DNA of 64,000 nt from Spirodela intermedia (taxonomy: Eukaryota > Streptophyta > Magnoliopsida > Alismatales > Araceae). Location of the stretch: positions 3,527,501 through 3,591,500 of the forward strand of contig LR746268.1 in the NCBI GenBank assembly GCA_902729315.2, in the 5' to 3' direction. The notes beneath the pieces are model-generated. The model made no database searches, was not told the DNA's origin, and saw only the letters and a list, made by a program, of their open reading frames with translations. A program made the position numbers and the translations under genes. This document shows, one piece after another, positions 22,372 to 34,400 of the stretch. Each line of letters begins with the position of its first letter. Within the stretch, counting starts at the first letter, position 1.

Positions 22372-23397
22372 ATGGTGACTGACGCCACGAAGAAGTCCAG
22401 GAAGGCGCCTCCTGCGGCCTCCCCAGGGAAGAGGAAGCCTAGGAAGCCGCAGAGAGGTCCGGAAGCTTCCCCCTTGGGAGCAGGGTCGGAGGAACTGCCG
22501 AGTGATCCTGAGGGAGCTTCTTTAGGCGAGAAGATCAAGATTGCGAAAATTGCTGAAGTCCCGGGTGGGGAGAAGCTGGAGGATTCGAAGGGTTCCGATG
22601 CTCCTCCTGTCGAGCACAAAAAGAAGGAAAATCAAAGCGATCCTGAGGGGGAGGATAAGAAGAAGAGCGAGAGCAAACGGAAAAACAAGGAGGTCGAGAT
22701 CGAAACCCCGGAGGATGAGAGAATGAAGCGTCACGGGCAGAATGACCGGGAACCTTCTGGGAAAGAGGTCGCTCTGAATTCTGATGGGGGTCCTTCCCAC
22801 AAGAAGGGAACCTTTGAGCGTGTTTGGTCCAAAGAGGACGAGATGAAGTTGCTACAGGCTCTCATCGATTGCCAGGAGGAGTACGGCGTCGATCCGTCCT
22901 CGTCCATCGACCTCATCCACAGGCACATCCGCGTGAGCCAGCACATGCAGTTCAGCCGAAGTCAAGTATACGAGAAAATCCGGCGGCTGAAGCAGAAATT
23001 CGAGGCCACCGTCACTAAGATGAGAAGCAACCACCCCGGATCCATCAAGCCGCACGATCAAGCTATGTTCGAGCTGTCCCAGAAGATCTGGACAACTGAA
23101 CAGGTTGCTCCTCCTGTCACGGCGATGGGCAACGAATGCACTGGCGTGGGGGTCAGTTTACCCCACCCGTATCTAAGAGACGCTGTTTCTCAGCTGGAGA
23201 AGGAAAGTGCGTATTACGCGGGGGCCGGGTCAATAACGAAAGGTTTCCAACTGCTCAAACCTTCGGAGGCGGAGAAGCTGGAGGAGAGATGGAGAGCCCA
23301 CTGCTCAGCAAGTATGAAAATCTTCTTCGAGACTTGCAAGCTTAAGAACGAGTTGCTGCAGGCCTGCATTCAGGCGCTCGAGAGCCATACACCGTGA
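22372..23397 (+). CDS. GeBP-family transcription regulator (DUF573), intronless
   Basis: Plant-specific DNA-binding protein of the GLABROUS1 enhancer-binding protein family, nuclear, linked in other plants to trichome and cytokinin responses. One uninterrupted frame of 341 residues. The ATG at 22372 has a good context (ACCATGG), so I prefer it to upstream non-ATG starts. Residues 1-140 are Lys/Glu/Pro-rich and probably disordered with nuclear-localisation character. The conserved domain spans about 147-230: it opens with RVWSKEDEMKLLQALIDCQ, contains the helix FSRSQVYEKIRRLKQKFEAT and resembles an unusual Myb/trihelix fold. The C-terminal part (about 295-335) is a predicted helix, EAEKLEERW to LLQACIQALE, like the leucine-zipper-type dimerisation helix of the family. 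Most GeBP genes also lack introns. No disruption is seen. Confidence 0.9.
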   Translation: MVTDATKKSRKAPPAASPGKRKPRKPQRGPEASPLGAGSEELPSDPEGASLGEKIKIAKIAEVPGGEKLEDSKGSDAPPVEHKKKENQSDPEGEDKKKSESKRKNKEVEIETPEDERMKRHGQNDREPSGKEVALNSDGGPSHKKGTFERVWSKEDEMKLLQALIDCQEEYGVDPSSSIDLIHRHIRVSQHMQFSRSQVYEKIRRLKQKFEATVTKMRSNHPGSIKPHDQAMFELSQKIWTTEQVAPPVTAMGNECTGVGVSLPHPYLRDAVSQLEKESAYYAGAGSITKGFQLLKPSEAEKLEERWRAHCSASMKIFFETCKLKNELLQACIQALESHTP

Positions 23398-26300
23398 AGA
23401 AGCCCTGCCCCAGAATCCGGTAGTCTTCCACCAGGGTTTTAGAGCTAAAATCTTCTGGCAGTCTTCTAGGCGTTTCTTTATGATTAGGACATGCTCCTGA
23501 AACTGGTGACTTGGGTGGAGGATCTTCTTCTGCTTATTTGCCTTGCTTCTACTCTCTTACCACAACAGCATCAGAGGATCCTACCTTTTTAACTTGTTTG
23601 GTTGTGAGTTTTATTTTCATGTATGCCTTTGGTGGAGGTAAATATCCGCTTGGTCATTAAATTGTAGTTGTTAAGACCGTCACTGAGCTTCGAACTCCGT
23701 CTCATTTTTGCCAGCTCGTGGCATTTCTTCTCAACAGATGTTGCTCTCAAAATCTGTGGAAACTATGTCTGGTCTAATACGCACTAGAAGAGCATGTCGT
23801 AGCAAAAGTAGCTCATCATCATAAATATTGATTATGTTGGTAGATTGATCGTCTATTACTCATGCTTTGATAAACATTTGAGAACCGTCAGTAGCTCCAA
23901 AATATTTCCCACAAAATGTTATTTTTTTAATTTCCCACTGCATATACTGCTTTCACCGGAGCATTTAACAGCAGCAGGATCTGTGGAGATGTAGTCCTTA
24001 ACTAAGGTGTTCTCTGCCAGCACCCAAGTGATTAGTTCTTACTCAGTTGACATGAAACTTGATGTGGGGAAAGGTCATGAGGTTTTACTCAATCCATGCT
24101 GAATTAACGTGAGTAATTATGTAGAATATATGAATATCTTTGCGTCGGGTCATTCACCCAATAAAGGATTATGACATAATCTGGACAGGGAATCGAGTCT
24201 GACAAGCGGTTGCTACTATGCTGTAATGTAGTAGCAATGACCAAATTCGGATGTCGGAATGTTTGGTTAGAATCAACTTTTATCTGTAAGCATTTGGCAT
24301 GTTCTCTCTCTCTAGATCCACAGCAGGTTCACTCGTTGAGTGCCTCCATTTCTTATGCCCTACAGGCTGCTGCATGAAGTGCACTGCACTTGGAGATTGG
24401 TTTTGGAGATTACTTTTTTTATCCTGCCTCTGGGAAACTCAGGAAATGACTCGGTTTTGTTCCTTCCTGGAAAGAAATTGTGCTCAGTGGATATCTATGA
24501 GATTCCTGTGTATGATCATTCTCTTCAGCCTCATGCCATCAATTCACCGAAAAGAGAATAGGGTCTGGGGATCATAGAGTTGCCACTGTGGATCCTTTCA
24601 GTTGTATTGACTTCTATCAAGACCTTGTTATGGGAGTCAACAGTGGTTTCTGTTACTAACTTTACTCACTCGTCATTTGACTAGGCTGAATTCTCGCAGT
24701 CTAGTGAGATAATCCTCTGCATTCCTAGGGTTCAAAGACGTGCACCAATTCAGTTGGTGAGATGGCAGGCGCCTAACTTTACATCTCTAGCCAAAGCTCA
24801 TCCCCAGCGGGGGCGTGGAGATGCATGATTAGGTATGAAAGGAATGAGCTTCCAAAGCTGAGGAGAATGGAACCAATGACGTCGACGACGATGAAGAAGA
24901 AGAGATGGAGACTTCTCCTCCCCGCCAGAACGCTTTAATGAGTCTTGCGTTGTTCATAAAGGGATGTAATTGATGTTGGTGGGGACATTGAATCTGACAT
25001 TGAAGCCTCATCACCCAACCCATGATATTTTTTTATTTTACAAGGATTTCCGCACGCTTTCTTTAATAATTGACAGCCCTCAGCTTATTTACTTTCTTAG
25101 ACATCCCGGGTAATGGTCGAAATCCCTAGGTGGACCATGTGGGGATCATTTAAAGACATGCAGTCCTTCATTTAGGGGCAAATATAGAATAAATAAGAAA
25201 ACTTTCGTTAGATCTTTGTTTCATCTATCGGCTCTGAAAGAGAGCTTGAGTGAGAGGTCCGCACTTGGGTTGAGAGGCCCCGACCTCCTTTCATCTTCCT
25301 CATCTTCCTCTCTCCCCCCCTCCTCCACTCCCCCCTCCCTCCTCTACCTCGCTCTTTTTCTCATTCAGCGTTTATTCTCATGTTCATCCTCTTGCTGTTT
25401 TTACATTGTTCTTCCATCATCCTCTGGCCCTTCCGCTTAACCGTTCTCATATTTTTTCTCTCCTCTTTTTCATTCACGTCCTGCTCATACTCACCTTTCT
25501 AATCTCTCTCTAGCCTTGTTCACGTGCCATTACCCCTTAATGGGGCCATTTGTCTACAAGTGCCCTGTCCATCCACCGCGTCAGCTTGCTGCCTGTATTC
25601 AACCTCGTCTCCCCTTCCACTCGCAGTTGTGCCCATCACCATCCACCCATACTTGGTCACGCCTACACCCATCTGCTCATGCCCACCTACAAAGACTAGT
25701 TTCGCTCATCTTTATGTACACCTGTGTAAACCAGCCTATGTGCCGAGTCGTGGGCTACATACCTACACTAGGCCTACAATGTCAAGGACACAACGTCTTC
25801 TCCTTTGGTTAGTTCTATGCTTATTTAAAATTATTAGAAGAATTAACTCAATTCAGATATATTTTGAATAATTTTTCATACTCACACTTGCAGTTTATGC
25901 CCACAGTAGTATTTTAGCTTTCTATTGTTAGGCTAGTATTTCCACTTTTAATCATCTTTATAGAACTTGGTTGACCTTGAATTATGATCTTAAGTAATCT
26001 AGTGGTAGCCTCTTAGTAACTTTATGGTCTTATGTCGTCTCATGTTCAAGATGTTTTTAGTTGATTTTCTTGATTTTTCTATTCAGATGTGTTGTTCCTT
26101 GTTTAACTTGAGTTTAATCATTATATCATTATGTCATGGAATCTAGAGAAAAAATGAAATCAATCCTTGAATCAACGAAGTTCAAGATATTGGATCATTT
26201 GCCTCCACAAATAATAATTTTTGCAACCCTTGAATTCACAAATATCAAAATGATGCCCCTTGAGTCTACCAAGGTTAGAATTTACAAGTGAAGGGGAGTC

Positions 26301-26419
26301 TCTTTGAATGATGTGTGCTTGTGGATTAGATGTTTAGGACACAAGTATATCCACTATACAAAAACTTCTGAAATTGGATTCAGTTTGATGATTACCTAAA
26401 TTTTACATGAAAGAAGAAT

Positions 26420-26790
26420 TTGATTATGAAGCATTCATTTAAGAGAAGTGTGTCAAAAAACCTTTTAAAACCAATGATTTTATTTCTGCTTCTACACACT
26501 TTTAACCATGTTGACTTATTTGGACTAAAAAATGTCCCAAGTCTTGGAGGAAGGTATGATTTTGTAGTAATAGATAATTATTGTAGATTCATATGGGTAT
26601 ACTTTATAGCAATAAAGATGAAATTCTAGAATATTTTAAATTGAAAGGAGTGTCCCCAATTGAGAAAATCAAAAGTAATATAGAGGAGAATTTCAAAATT
26701 TTAAGTTTGTTGAATTTTGTCATGAGAAAAATATTTCATATGGACTCTCTTGTGCAGAAACTTCTCAACAAAATGTAGTTCAAAATGAAA
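26420..26790 (+). mobile_element. Decayed Ty1/copia integrase fragment
   Basis: The frame at 26420-26629 reads HVDLFGLKNVPSLGGRYDFVVIDNYCRFIWVYF, which is the start of the copia integrase core (HxDLFGP...SLGGxxYxFVxVDDYSRxxWVxF); the usual Pro is replaced. The next frame, to about 26778, carries eroded sequence resembling the segment that ends PQQNGV in intact elements. No LTR, gag or reverse transcriptase was identified beside it, so it is an old truncated remnant. Confidence 0.75.
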
Positions 26791-27228
26791 TATCAAACCA
26801 TAATAGATATATCTATAATTATACATAATATACCAAAACATTTTTCAGGTAGAAGTAATTAATACGTGTTATATAAAAAACTAAGTAATGATTACACCTA
26901 CTCTAAAAAAAATAATTGACTTACTCAAAGAGAAGTGTTAGTTATTGATGTGACTTAGTCGTTGTATAGTAAATCATGTAAATTTAAAATTTATAAAATT
27001 AGAAAATATGATTTTTTAGATATTTAGAAGTATTTTTGAATGAATATATCAATTATAATTTAATAAAACTTCCAAAAATAGTGATAATTTTCTAGATCGA
27101 TCATAAAGATGTAATATAATATCAGGTAAGTATTCAGAATTTTCTTCAAAGAATACTATTTTTTATAAATTTTACACTAGAAAATGAAAAAATATATATA
27201 TTTAAAATTCATAAAAAAAGAAAATAAG

Positions 27229-27257
27229 GGTGCTGACGTTAGGATGATGTCAGCACC
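27229..27257. repeat. Short palindrome with 11-base arms
   Basis: Arms ggtgctgacgt (27229-27239) and atgtcagcacc (27247-27257) pair at 10 of 11 positions around a 7-base loop, in otherwise AT-rich DNA. It may belong to an unidentified transposable element. Confidence 0.6.
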
Positions 27258-30200
27258 TGGCAAACGCGAATCAGGCGGAAATAGAGTTCCACCCGACAAT
27301 TCTTACATAAGTGATTACATACGATTTAATTGATTAAATTAAGATCTGTAAGCTAGAAGAATCGTAATTGAATGAAGTATATCTTAGTAAATTTAAATCA
27401 TATAAATTATCATTAAATGAAGCGAAAATTAAGTTGAAAGTAAGAAAACAGAGTTTCGATGTTGCGGCGATGATGCATCGGCGATGCACTGGAATCCTGA
27501 GTATTTGGGAGGATCATCATGTAATGTCCACGGCCTCGAAGGCTCTCTTTGGACAGGGACGACATGGGCAATCTCTAGATCTCTTTGCGAAGTCTAAAGA
27601 TCAATGAAATAGGTTGTTGAATCATCTCCGACGACTGTCACCTAACAGAACGGAAAAATGATGACTTTGTAGCTCTCCGGTGGCTGTCACCCAACAGAGA
27701 GGAGCTGGATGGAGGTGGCGCATATGTCAAAGAGCTTTATCCTCAGGTCCGCACAATAAGAAGAAGCTCTTCATTGCATCCGTTACGCTCTCAAGAGGTG
27801 GTGACTCGACTCTCGGTAGATCGTCTTCTTCTCGACGATGACTTGTTCGTCAATCAACTAGAGATTCTTTACTTGATGAATTCGTATTCCTTTTATTGCG
27901 AATCGTTCAACATTTTTAGTAACAATGCTCTGTGAATCACATTGATGAAATTTTTGTCAATAATTCAACGATTCTGACGACTTAATCTTTCACTGGCAAT
28001 CTGCAAGAAAGTCGTGATAATCAGATAAAAAAATATGAGTTTTAACGTTGGAAAGATTTGAACCCACGTCGGTTGCCCGCTTGCATAAGAGAGATTAAAA
28101 TAAATACTATAATGTCCTTATCAAATGATGTCATCATGGTATATCTCTGTTATAAATAAGGGGTATTGTAAGTATTAAAATCATCGAATTCTTTCTAGGG
28201 AATCTATAGTAATATTACATTTACAAACAAGTCTCTTTCTCCTGCGTGTACGACCACTCCTTGTCTCACAGCCGACTGGCCACTAGTGACGTGGAAGGAG
28301 AGTGGCGCACACGTGCCCCCATCGGTCTTAGCCACTTGAGCCCCCTTGCTCGTGACTCCTCGATTGCACTTCTGACTAGCTTGCGGGCCCGGTTGGCCGG
28401 CGAGTACCCCCCATTTTGCTATATTTTTATTTTTATTTCTTTTTCATCATTTATCTTAAAAATAAGACTATAAAAATTATATAAATTCATAGAAAATCAC
28501 ATAATTAACTAAAAATTCACGTTAATCAACTAAAAACTACTTTTCACACTTAACACAAACATAAGTCTATTTATCATGAGTTAAGGCTAAAACTATATTA
28601 TTTACTAATTATTAACTCATGATAATGAAGACTTATCAATTACTTGAGACCATTTGGATTTAAACATTATATCTTCACTAATAAAAAAGAAATGAGGAAA
28701 TTTGATCCACAAAGCAATGAAGTCATTATTCTAAAGTATTAAACATTATAATTGTGGTTCTACATTGTATTTATGCTACATTTGTGCTCAAAATCTATCT
28801 ATGGACAAGTACCCAATGCTAATCTCATTGGCTTCCTAGAATCATGAATTTGAAAGAGAGTAGTCCTCTAATTTGACCCCCTAAAGTTATGAATCTAGAT
28901 GTTTTTTGGGTGCAGTTCTGAGTTGGTTGAAATAATTAGATCCAATAAAGACAAATTTAGTGTATTTTACTAAGGATTTAGTTGAATCTACAGATGTAAT
29001 CATTGAAGAGTGGAGTAGGTTAGTTTACCAAATCATTATATATTGTGTGAGTGAAATACATAAAAGTCTTCTAAATCCTAACATCTGGATAGAAAAATAG
29101 AAACTAATGCATCCCCTCTTGATATTGTGTGCAGTAATATAGAATTCAACAAAAAAATGTATTTTTACTATTTCCATTGTCAATAATAATGTTGCATATC
29201 TTTTGATTAATTTTACATCATGTTTTAAAAACATTGTGATATTCAAGATAAAAGTCTTTCAATGGTGTAAACATAATCTTCTTGAAAAAAATAAATGAAA
29301 CAATCATTCTCTAAAGTCTCCTTCTATATATTTCTTTATCTATTTAATTTTTAAACCTTTGCTTTATATTTTTCAGATAGATTCAAAGAATGATTATCAG
29401 TCCCCATCAAATTTTTGATAGTGTCTCAACTCATTATCATTCTAGCCGATACCTAGTATTATATTCATTAAAATATTTTGTAGCAATGTACCATGTATGT
29501 CTTCCAAGCTCTAGAAAATATCATTTTGACTCAAAAAATGTATGCCCTTAATAGAGTACCTACCTCATCAACAAGATGGATGGCAGTCTAAGACGAAACC
29601 TTGCTCTATATTATTTGACACAAGGGACGTTAGACAAGGTTAAAAATCATCCCTTCAATCTCAAGTCCACAATGACTGCTTTAGATGATCCTTAAATCTA
29701 CATGGATCAAAATGACACCTCTTGTATACACAAGTGTTGGTTTATTATACAAATAAATCTAATTAAACAAAAGTGAAGGAAAGTAATATATTAATATTAT
29801 TCTTGAAATTTTAACATGCTGGCCTTTAAATAGTTCGAAATGTATCGTCTCCTAAAAAGTTAGATAAGCTAAAAAATATTATAAATAGAATTTATACTAA
29901 AATAATTACTAATTGTATAGATCTAGCATATTATCCACCATGGTTTTGGGCCTAATTACTTAAATTTGGACTTTATAGCCATTTTAGGCCTCCAAACATT
30001 TGTAATCCATATTTTCATGCCACCTAGGTCACAAACTTTAGGACTTTTTCGTTTGCTTAAGTGTTCATACATTAGGCATTTACAAAAAACTCTTAATTGA
30101 CATTTTAATTCATTCTACTTGACATACAATTAGTCATTATATTTATACTATGAATCTAATCATACCAAAGTTTTTAAAGCATTCAGTGAGTACATAATGA

Positions 30201-30843
30201 AGTAACCTCATCTTCTTTGTTCTTAAATATGTAAGCCTCCTACTGTTATCTTTTTTGTAAAAACAATTTGAGGAGTGCAATTAACAATAGAGAGAAATAT
30301 AACCCAATGATTAAGTGTCTAACATAAGAAGACATAGTGTAGGTGGTGTCATGCATCTCATGAAGTCATTTTGTGAGGAAGAATAATAAAAACCAAAGCT
30401 AATGACTTTTGGTAAGTGTATGTAAAACAAGGAATATCTAAACACTATAAATATAAGCTTTGATTTATCTTTTTTAATTTTTTAATCATATGTCAACTTA
30501 ATCGAGTCAGACTCTATGTCTACCTAATGTGTCAACCCAACTTAAAATGTTCTACCTTGCTAAGACTATGTAGACTCGACCCATACTATGTTGACCAAAC
30601 TTATTTAAGTATAGAATAAAAATAAATGTGTTAAATACTGATTTACTAAACCTATTGGGATTCCATCTGACCTTTGGATGAACATGTGTCAATGGCTAAT
30701 TGACCACTTAAAAACAAAATATAATGGGCCTTAAAAAGAGTATGCTGTTAGAATCTATCTACATCATTTTTAATTATTTAGTTACCAATAATTGCTTATA
30801 CCATATCTTACAAATTCTTTTTAAAATATCACGCACTTTATAT

Positions 30844-30920
30844 AGAGCAAACATTACTAGATTTCATGAAGAAACATTACTAGAGCAAACAGTACTAGAT
30901 TGCATACTTAGAGCAACCAT
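30844..30920. repeat. Small tandem repeat built on agagcaaac
   Basis: Copies of a unit like agagcaaacattactagatt begin at 30844 and 30882 and a shorter, diverged copy near 30910. The spacing is irregular (38 and about 28 bases). It is AT-rich intergenic DNA with no function apparent. Confidence 0.6.
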
Positions 30921-32122
30921 TACCAACTTAATCGTTCAAACACCACACTCTTAACATTGATCATAAAATAGTCATTATTTTGATATCTTGAAATACATAA
31001 ATATGAAATCGTTTAATGTAGCTTTTCTCCCATTTGTTTTTGAATAGATAATTGAGGGAGGAATCGATTGTGTTCCTGAATCTAATGTTACGAGATCTTT
31101 AAGAAGAGACATCAAACAAGTAAGTGCTTTCATGAAGAAGGAGATGAAATGGTTTCCAAGAAGGCTCCAGCCCCCCCTCCCCGCGAGGAACGCTTTAGGC
31201 CCCACCGTTCTCTTCCTTGTCTTCTTCTGTCTTATTTTTCTTAGAGCAATGAGGACAGAGCTGAGTTGCGTGAAGCGGACGGCAAAATTTATTGATTTGG
31301 TCGGTGGAAAACGTCTATAGTTGACGGCCAAAATTTCCCTTCAACGGCCGCTAAAGGTGATTGTTCTATGGCTCTTTTTAGTCAGTCTTTCTCTGGAAAG
31401 TTCAAGGTTTGTGATAAAAGATAATCTATAGTTTAAGATGGGTACGACCAGTTATCGTTTACTCGGCAGAGAATAGTATAGGAAAGGGAAAGAATGCGCA
31501 ACGGCCCTGGTGGCTTGGGAAGGAAAATAGGGTTTCTTGGGCCGGTATAGAGGAAGGCGTAATTGATTGGTCCAAGAAGAGAAGGCCAGCGGGGAAAGGG
31601 GAATGGACGCAGGCGGCGGCTGAAGTGACGAAGACGGGCCCGATGAAAGGAGCGGAGGAGAAGAACAGACTCCTTGCAGTAAATTTCCCAGGTGCTGATG
31701 TATCGTCCAAATCGTTTTCAAGCAGGAGCTAAAAACCTGTTAGCATAGGATTTTTCAACTCAAACCGAGAGGATGGGGGCACCTTATGGCCCTGACGGGG
31801 TGGCATCTGCGGAAGGATTATCCGAACTTGCAATGCATCTCACGATACGAAAACGTAATCTTACGAATATTCAGTGCAATTATTCACGAAAAAGTTCCAA
31901 GTACTTTAAAAGATGCAGTTCTGTGGAGATGAAAGCCCGAAACACAGGGGAGAGTCTACTCTTTTCTTCAGTACGAGTTGTTATTCTTCGCAGTAGAGAT
32001 GATATTGACATGACGACGGGAGGGGGGAGGCATCACACGAACGTGGTTGCCTATATGATGGACGGGAGAGCCGGGGAGGAGTGAAGGCCGGAGGACGGAA
32101 CTGCTGGCTCCCTGCCCGTGGC

Positions 32123-32950
32123 TCATCTGGGGATGGGAACAGCGACCTCCAGGCCCTTGGTGAGGAAAGGGACGGGGGCATCGTAGGCGCTGAAGAGACA
32201 GTACGAGGACACCAGCGACATGCCCACGTAACAGGCCGCCGCCCCGAATGTGACCCCCGTGGACGCCACAGCCAGCCGGCAGAAGGGCCCGAACATGTCG
32301 CAAACCTTACTCCAGGTGACCTGATCGTCGCCATTGTGGGTCAGATAGAGGATCTCCGCCGCCGCCGAAGCCGCCGCGAGCAACACGTACGTCAGCATCT
32401 TTTGTTCATGTGTATTGTGCACTTGCATGAGAATCGATCGAAGTGGGGGGGGGGGAGGTAGCGAGTGAACGATAGCTAACGTCCGAGTTTACCTGATCGC
32501 AGAAGAAGAGGGTCCACGCACGGGCAGGATTCGCCGGCCGGGGAGCTTTAGTGGTGTAGAAGGCCGAAAGCAGGGAGTAGGCGGCGCAGATGCCGTTCGC
32601 ATACACCAGGTACCTGCGTTCGGCGAGATGATGGAATCGGGAGAAAGCAGGAAAAGAAACGTGGGAAGAACTAAGGTTCTCGCTAAAATCCATAGCACAG
32701 CTGGGGGTTTTCTCTGTGGTCACCTGAAGCCGCTAAGGTCCCGATAGGAGACGGAGCCGTACTCGCTAGATGACTCGGTGTTTTTGAGCATTACCACCAG
32801 CGCCGCTAGACAAAGCCCCATAGACAACACCCGGAGTATCGTCTCCGCCGTGTTGAAGGAGCTTTTGGCTCCTCCCTCCGCCGCTCTTTCCATATTCCCC
32901 GTCGTCATCTTCTTCTCCGACGCCGTCTCCATAGAGCGACTGTACTCCAT
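32123..32950 (-). CDS. CASP-like four-helix membrane protein (CASPL2 type), complete, 3 exons
   Basis: Member of the Casparian-strip membrane-domain-like family (DUF588, MARVEL-related). CASPs scaffold plasma-membrane domains; CASPL2 members have less defined roles. Exons: 32950-32724, 32613-32493, 32398-32123, joining in frame to 624 bases, 207 residues. I use the ATG at 32950; upstream in-frame codons are not ATG. Residues 1-35 are polar and cytosolic. TM1 follows, around [20 protein letters not shown]. The first loop ends [20 protein letters not shown], where TM2 starts, a well-conserved CASPL2 segment. TM3 ([19 protein letters not shown]) follows [10 protein letters not shown], and TM4 near the end contains [14 protein letters not shown]. 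The acceptor of exon 3 (acaaaag|ATG) lacks a strong pyrimidine tract. The exact paralogue cannot be named. Confidence 0.9.
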
Positions 32951-33779
32951 CCTCTGCTCAATGTCTACCTTCAAGCGGGCAATTTGCAGTGTGCTATTTT
33001 CTCTCGCCCGCTTCCCAATCTACCGCCATTTATGGTGCAGAAAGTGGTTGTAGGTAGTTGAGTCGGAATTCAATGCGAAAGGCGGAGGAATTATTGCGAC
33101 CGCACCTCATTGACCACTTCACTGCCTAAAACGACGCTCCGGCCTGTGACGGCGGCTAGAGGAGCTAGGAGGCGTGCGGCGCTGCCGGCGGCGACGCGAG
33201 TTGACGTGAGCAGGCCGTCACGGCGTCGTCGTGGCAGAGGCCCACTTTCAATGCGCTCACGCCCATCGATTCGACTCTCCGCCGTCGACGTAAATGCGTC
33301 CTCGAGGGGGCGAGCACGCGTCCATCGCACCGGGTGAGACTGGTGATGCCCGATTAGTCAGTCTTGTGGCTTGAAACTTGTTCCAGGCTGGATTTCGGGG
33401 TCAAAGCTCAGAAGAATCAGACGGAGCTGTGAATTTTCCTGACCCCCCATACACTGTGGGAATTTAACATGGGATCAGTGTTGCATGGCTGTACTCTTCT
33501 CAGATATTACTTGAGTTATAAAACGAGTGCTTCTTTTTTCCGCCGTCTGTTGAGTGTCTCTACAGTTCTTGCACCTCTCGATGTTCAAACCACTGTTCGC
33601 TTTCTCCCTAGGCCGTGAAGAATATTAACGAAATATTTTAAAACCTCTTTTAAACAATTATTTTTATTTTAAAAAAAATCTTAATACCTCATATTTTTGT
33701 CGAAGGAAACATGAAAGATGCTCTGTTTTTACTTCGACGCTGACTGCTCTCTTGTCTAGGGAGGTGGAGCGAGCGAGAA

Positions 33780-33866
33780 GGGGGGGGGGGGAGAGAGGGA
33801 TGGAGGGAGAGAGAGAGAGAGAGAGAGAGGGGGGGAGGGAGGGAGAGAGAGAGAGCGGGAGGGAGG
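33780..33866. repeat. G/GA-rich low-complexity tract
   Basis: A run of G followed by GA and GGGA units on the plus strand. The Ser/Leu-rich frame on the other strand is a product of the repeat. Confidence 0.9.
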
Positions 33867-34336
33867 GACAATATTTGATGATGAAGTTTATAGACGTAAA
33901 ATGTAAGCAAAACTAGGGAGAGTGCACCCTTTTGTTGCGCAGCTAATGGCTTTGAGTTGCTAATAATCTCAGCCGTTGTTTAACTACGGCCTTCGCGCAC
34001 AGAAATAAGCAGCATGGAAGCTAATCGAACGGCTGAATTTAGATCTCGTGGTTATCGCAGGAGATGGGAGTCAAAAAGTTGAACGCTGACAATCGAACGG
34101 CTGAGTGTGCATCCCATGTCCCTCTGCAAGGAAACGCCCCGCGATGCGAAGCCAAAGGAAATAATCTGGTAGAGTTTTGACTTTGGGATCGCCTTCCGTG
34201 GATAGACTTGCAGCCTGACCCGTCTCCCTTCCCCACCCGAATCCTCTCGATCAATTCGCTCCCGGTTTCCTCCTCCCATCTACTCGTCTGCTTCTTCCAC
34301 CCCCCCTCTCTCTCTCTCTCTATCTCTCTCTCTTTT

Positions 34337-34369
34337 GATCGATCGATTGATCGATCTATCGATCGATCG
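34337..34369. repeat. Imperfect (GATC)n repeat
   Basis: About eight gatc-like units (gatcgatcgattgatcgatc and so on), self-complementary, ending 32 bases before the p24 start codon. It is probably in the 5' leader and could form a hairpin there. Confidence 0.85.
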
Positions 34370-34400
34370 TGCGTCGAGTGGGGTAGAGGAAAAGGCAAAG

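Larger units (their letters stand above)
23398..32122. other. Long intergenic region, mostly AT-rich
   Basis: The first part holds the GeBP 3' untranslated region. A plus-strand frame at 24857-24973 encodes an acidic run ending LFIKGCN, and another at 31048-31320 lacks a recognisable family. Between about 25,850 and 31,000 the DNA is very AT-rich and contains a copia integrase remnant, a short palindrome and a small tandem repeat (listed separately). GC-richer islands at 25,216-25,440, 27,450-27,900 and 28,240-28,400 carry no gene I can support. The downstream side of the CASP-like gene lies at the right end. Confidence 0.5.
32951..34400. other. Divergent intergenic region between the CASP-like and p24 genes
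   Basis: Holds both promoters. Contains a GC-rich block at 33,110-33,340 with overlapping frames of no recognised family, a purine-rich G/GA low-complexity tract at about 33,780-33,866, a CT-rich stretch at 34,300-34,333 and a run of gatc units at 34,337-34,369 just upstream of the p24 start, probably in its leader. Confidence 0.5.

Noticed and set aside
21963-22619. 218-residue minus-strand frame
   Set aside because: Antisense shadow of the GeBP coding sequence.
28040-28075. Similar tRNA-like box (gatttgaacccac)
   Set aside because: No cloverleaf could be drawn around it; chance or a mobile-element remnant.
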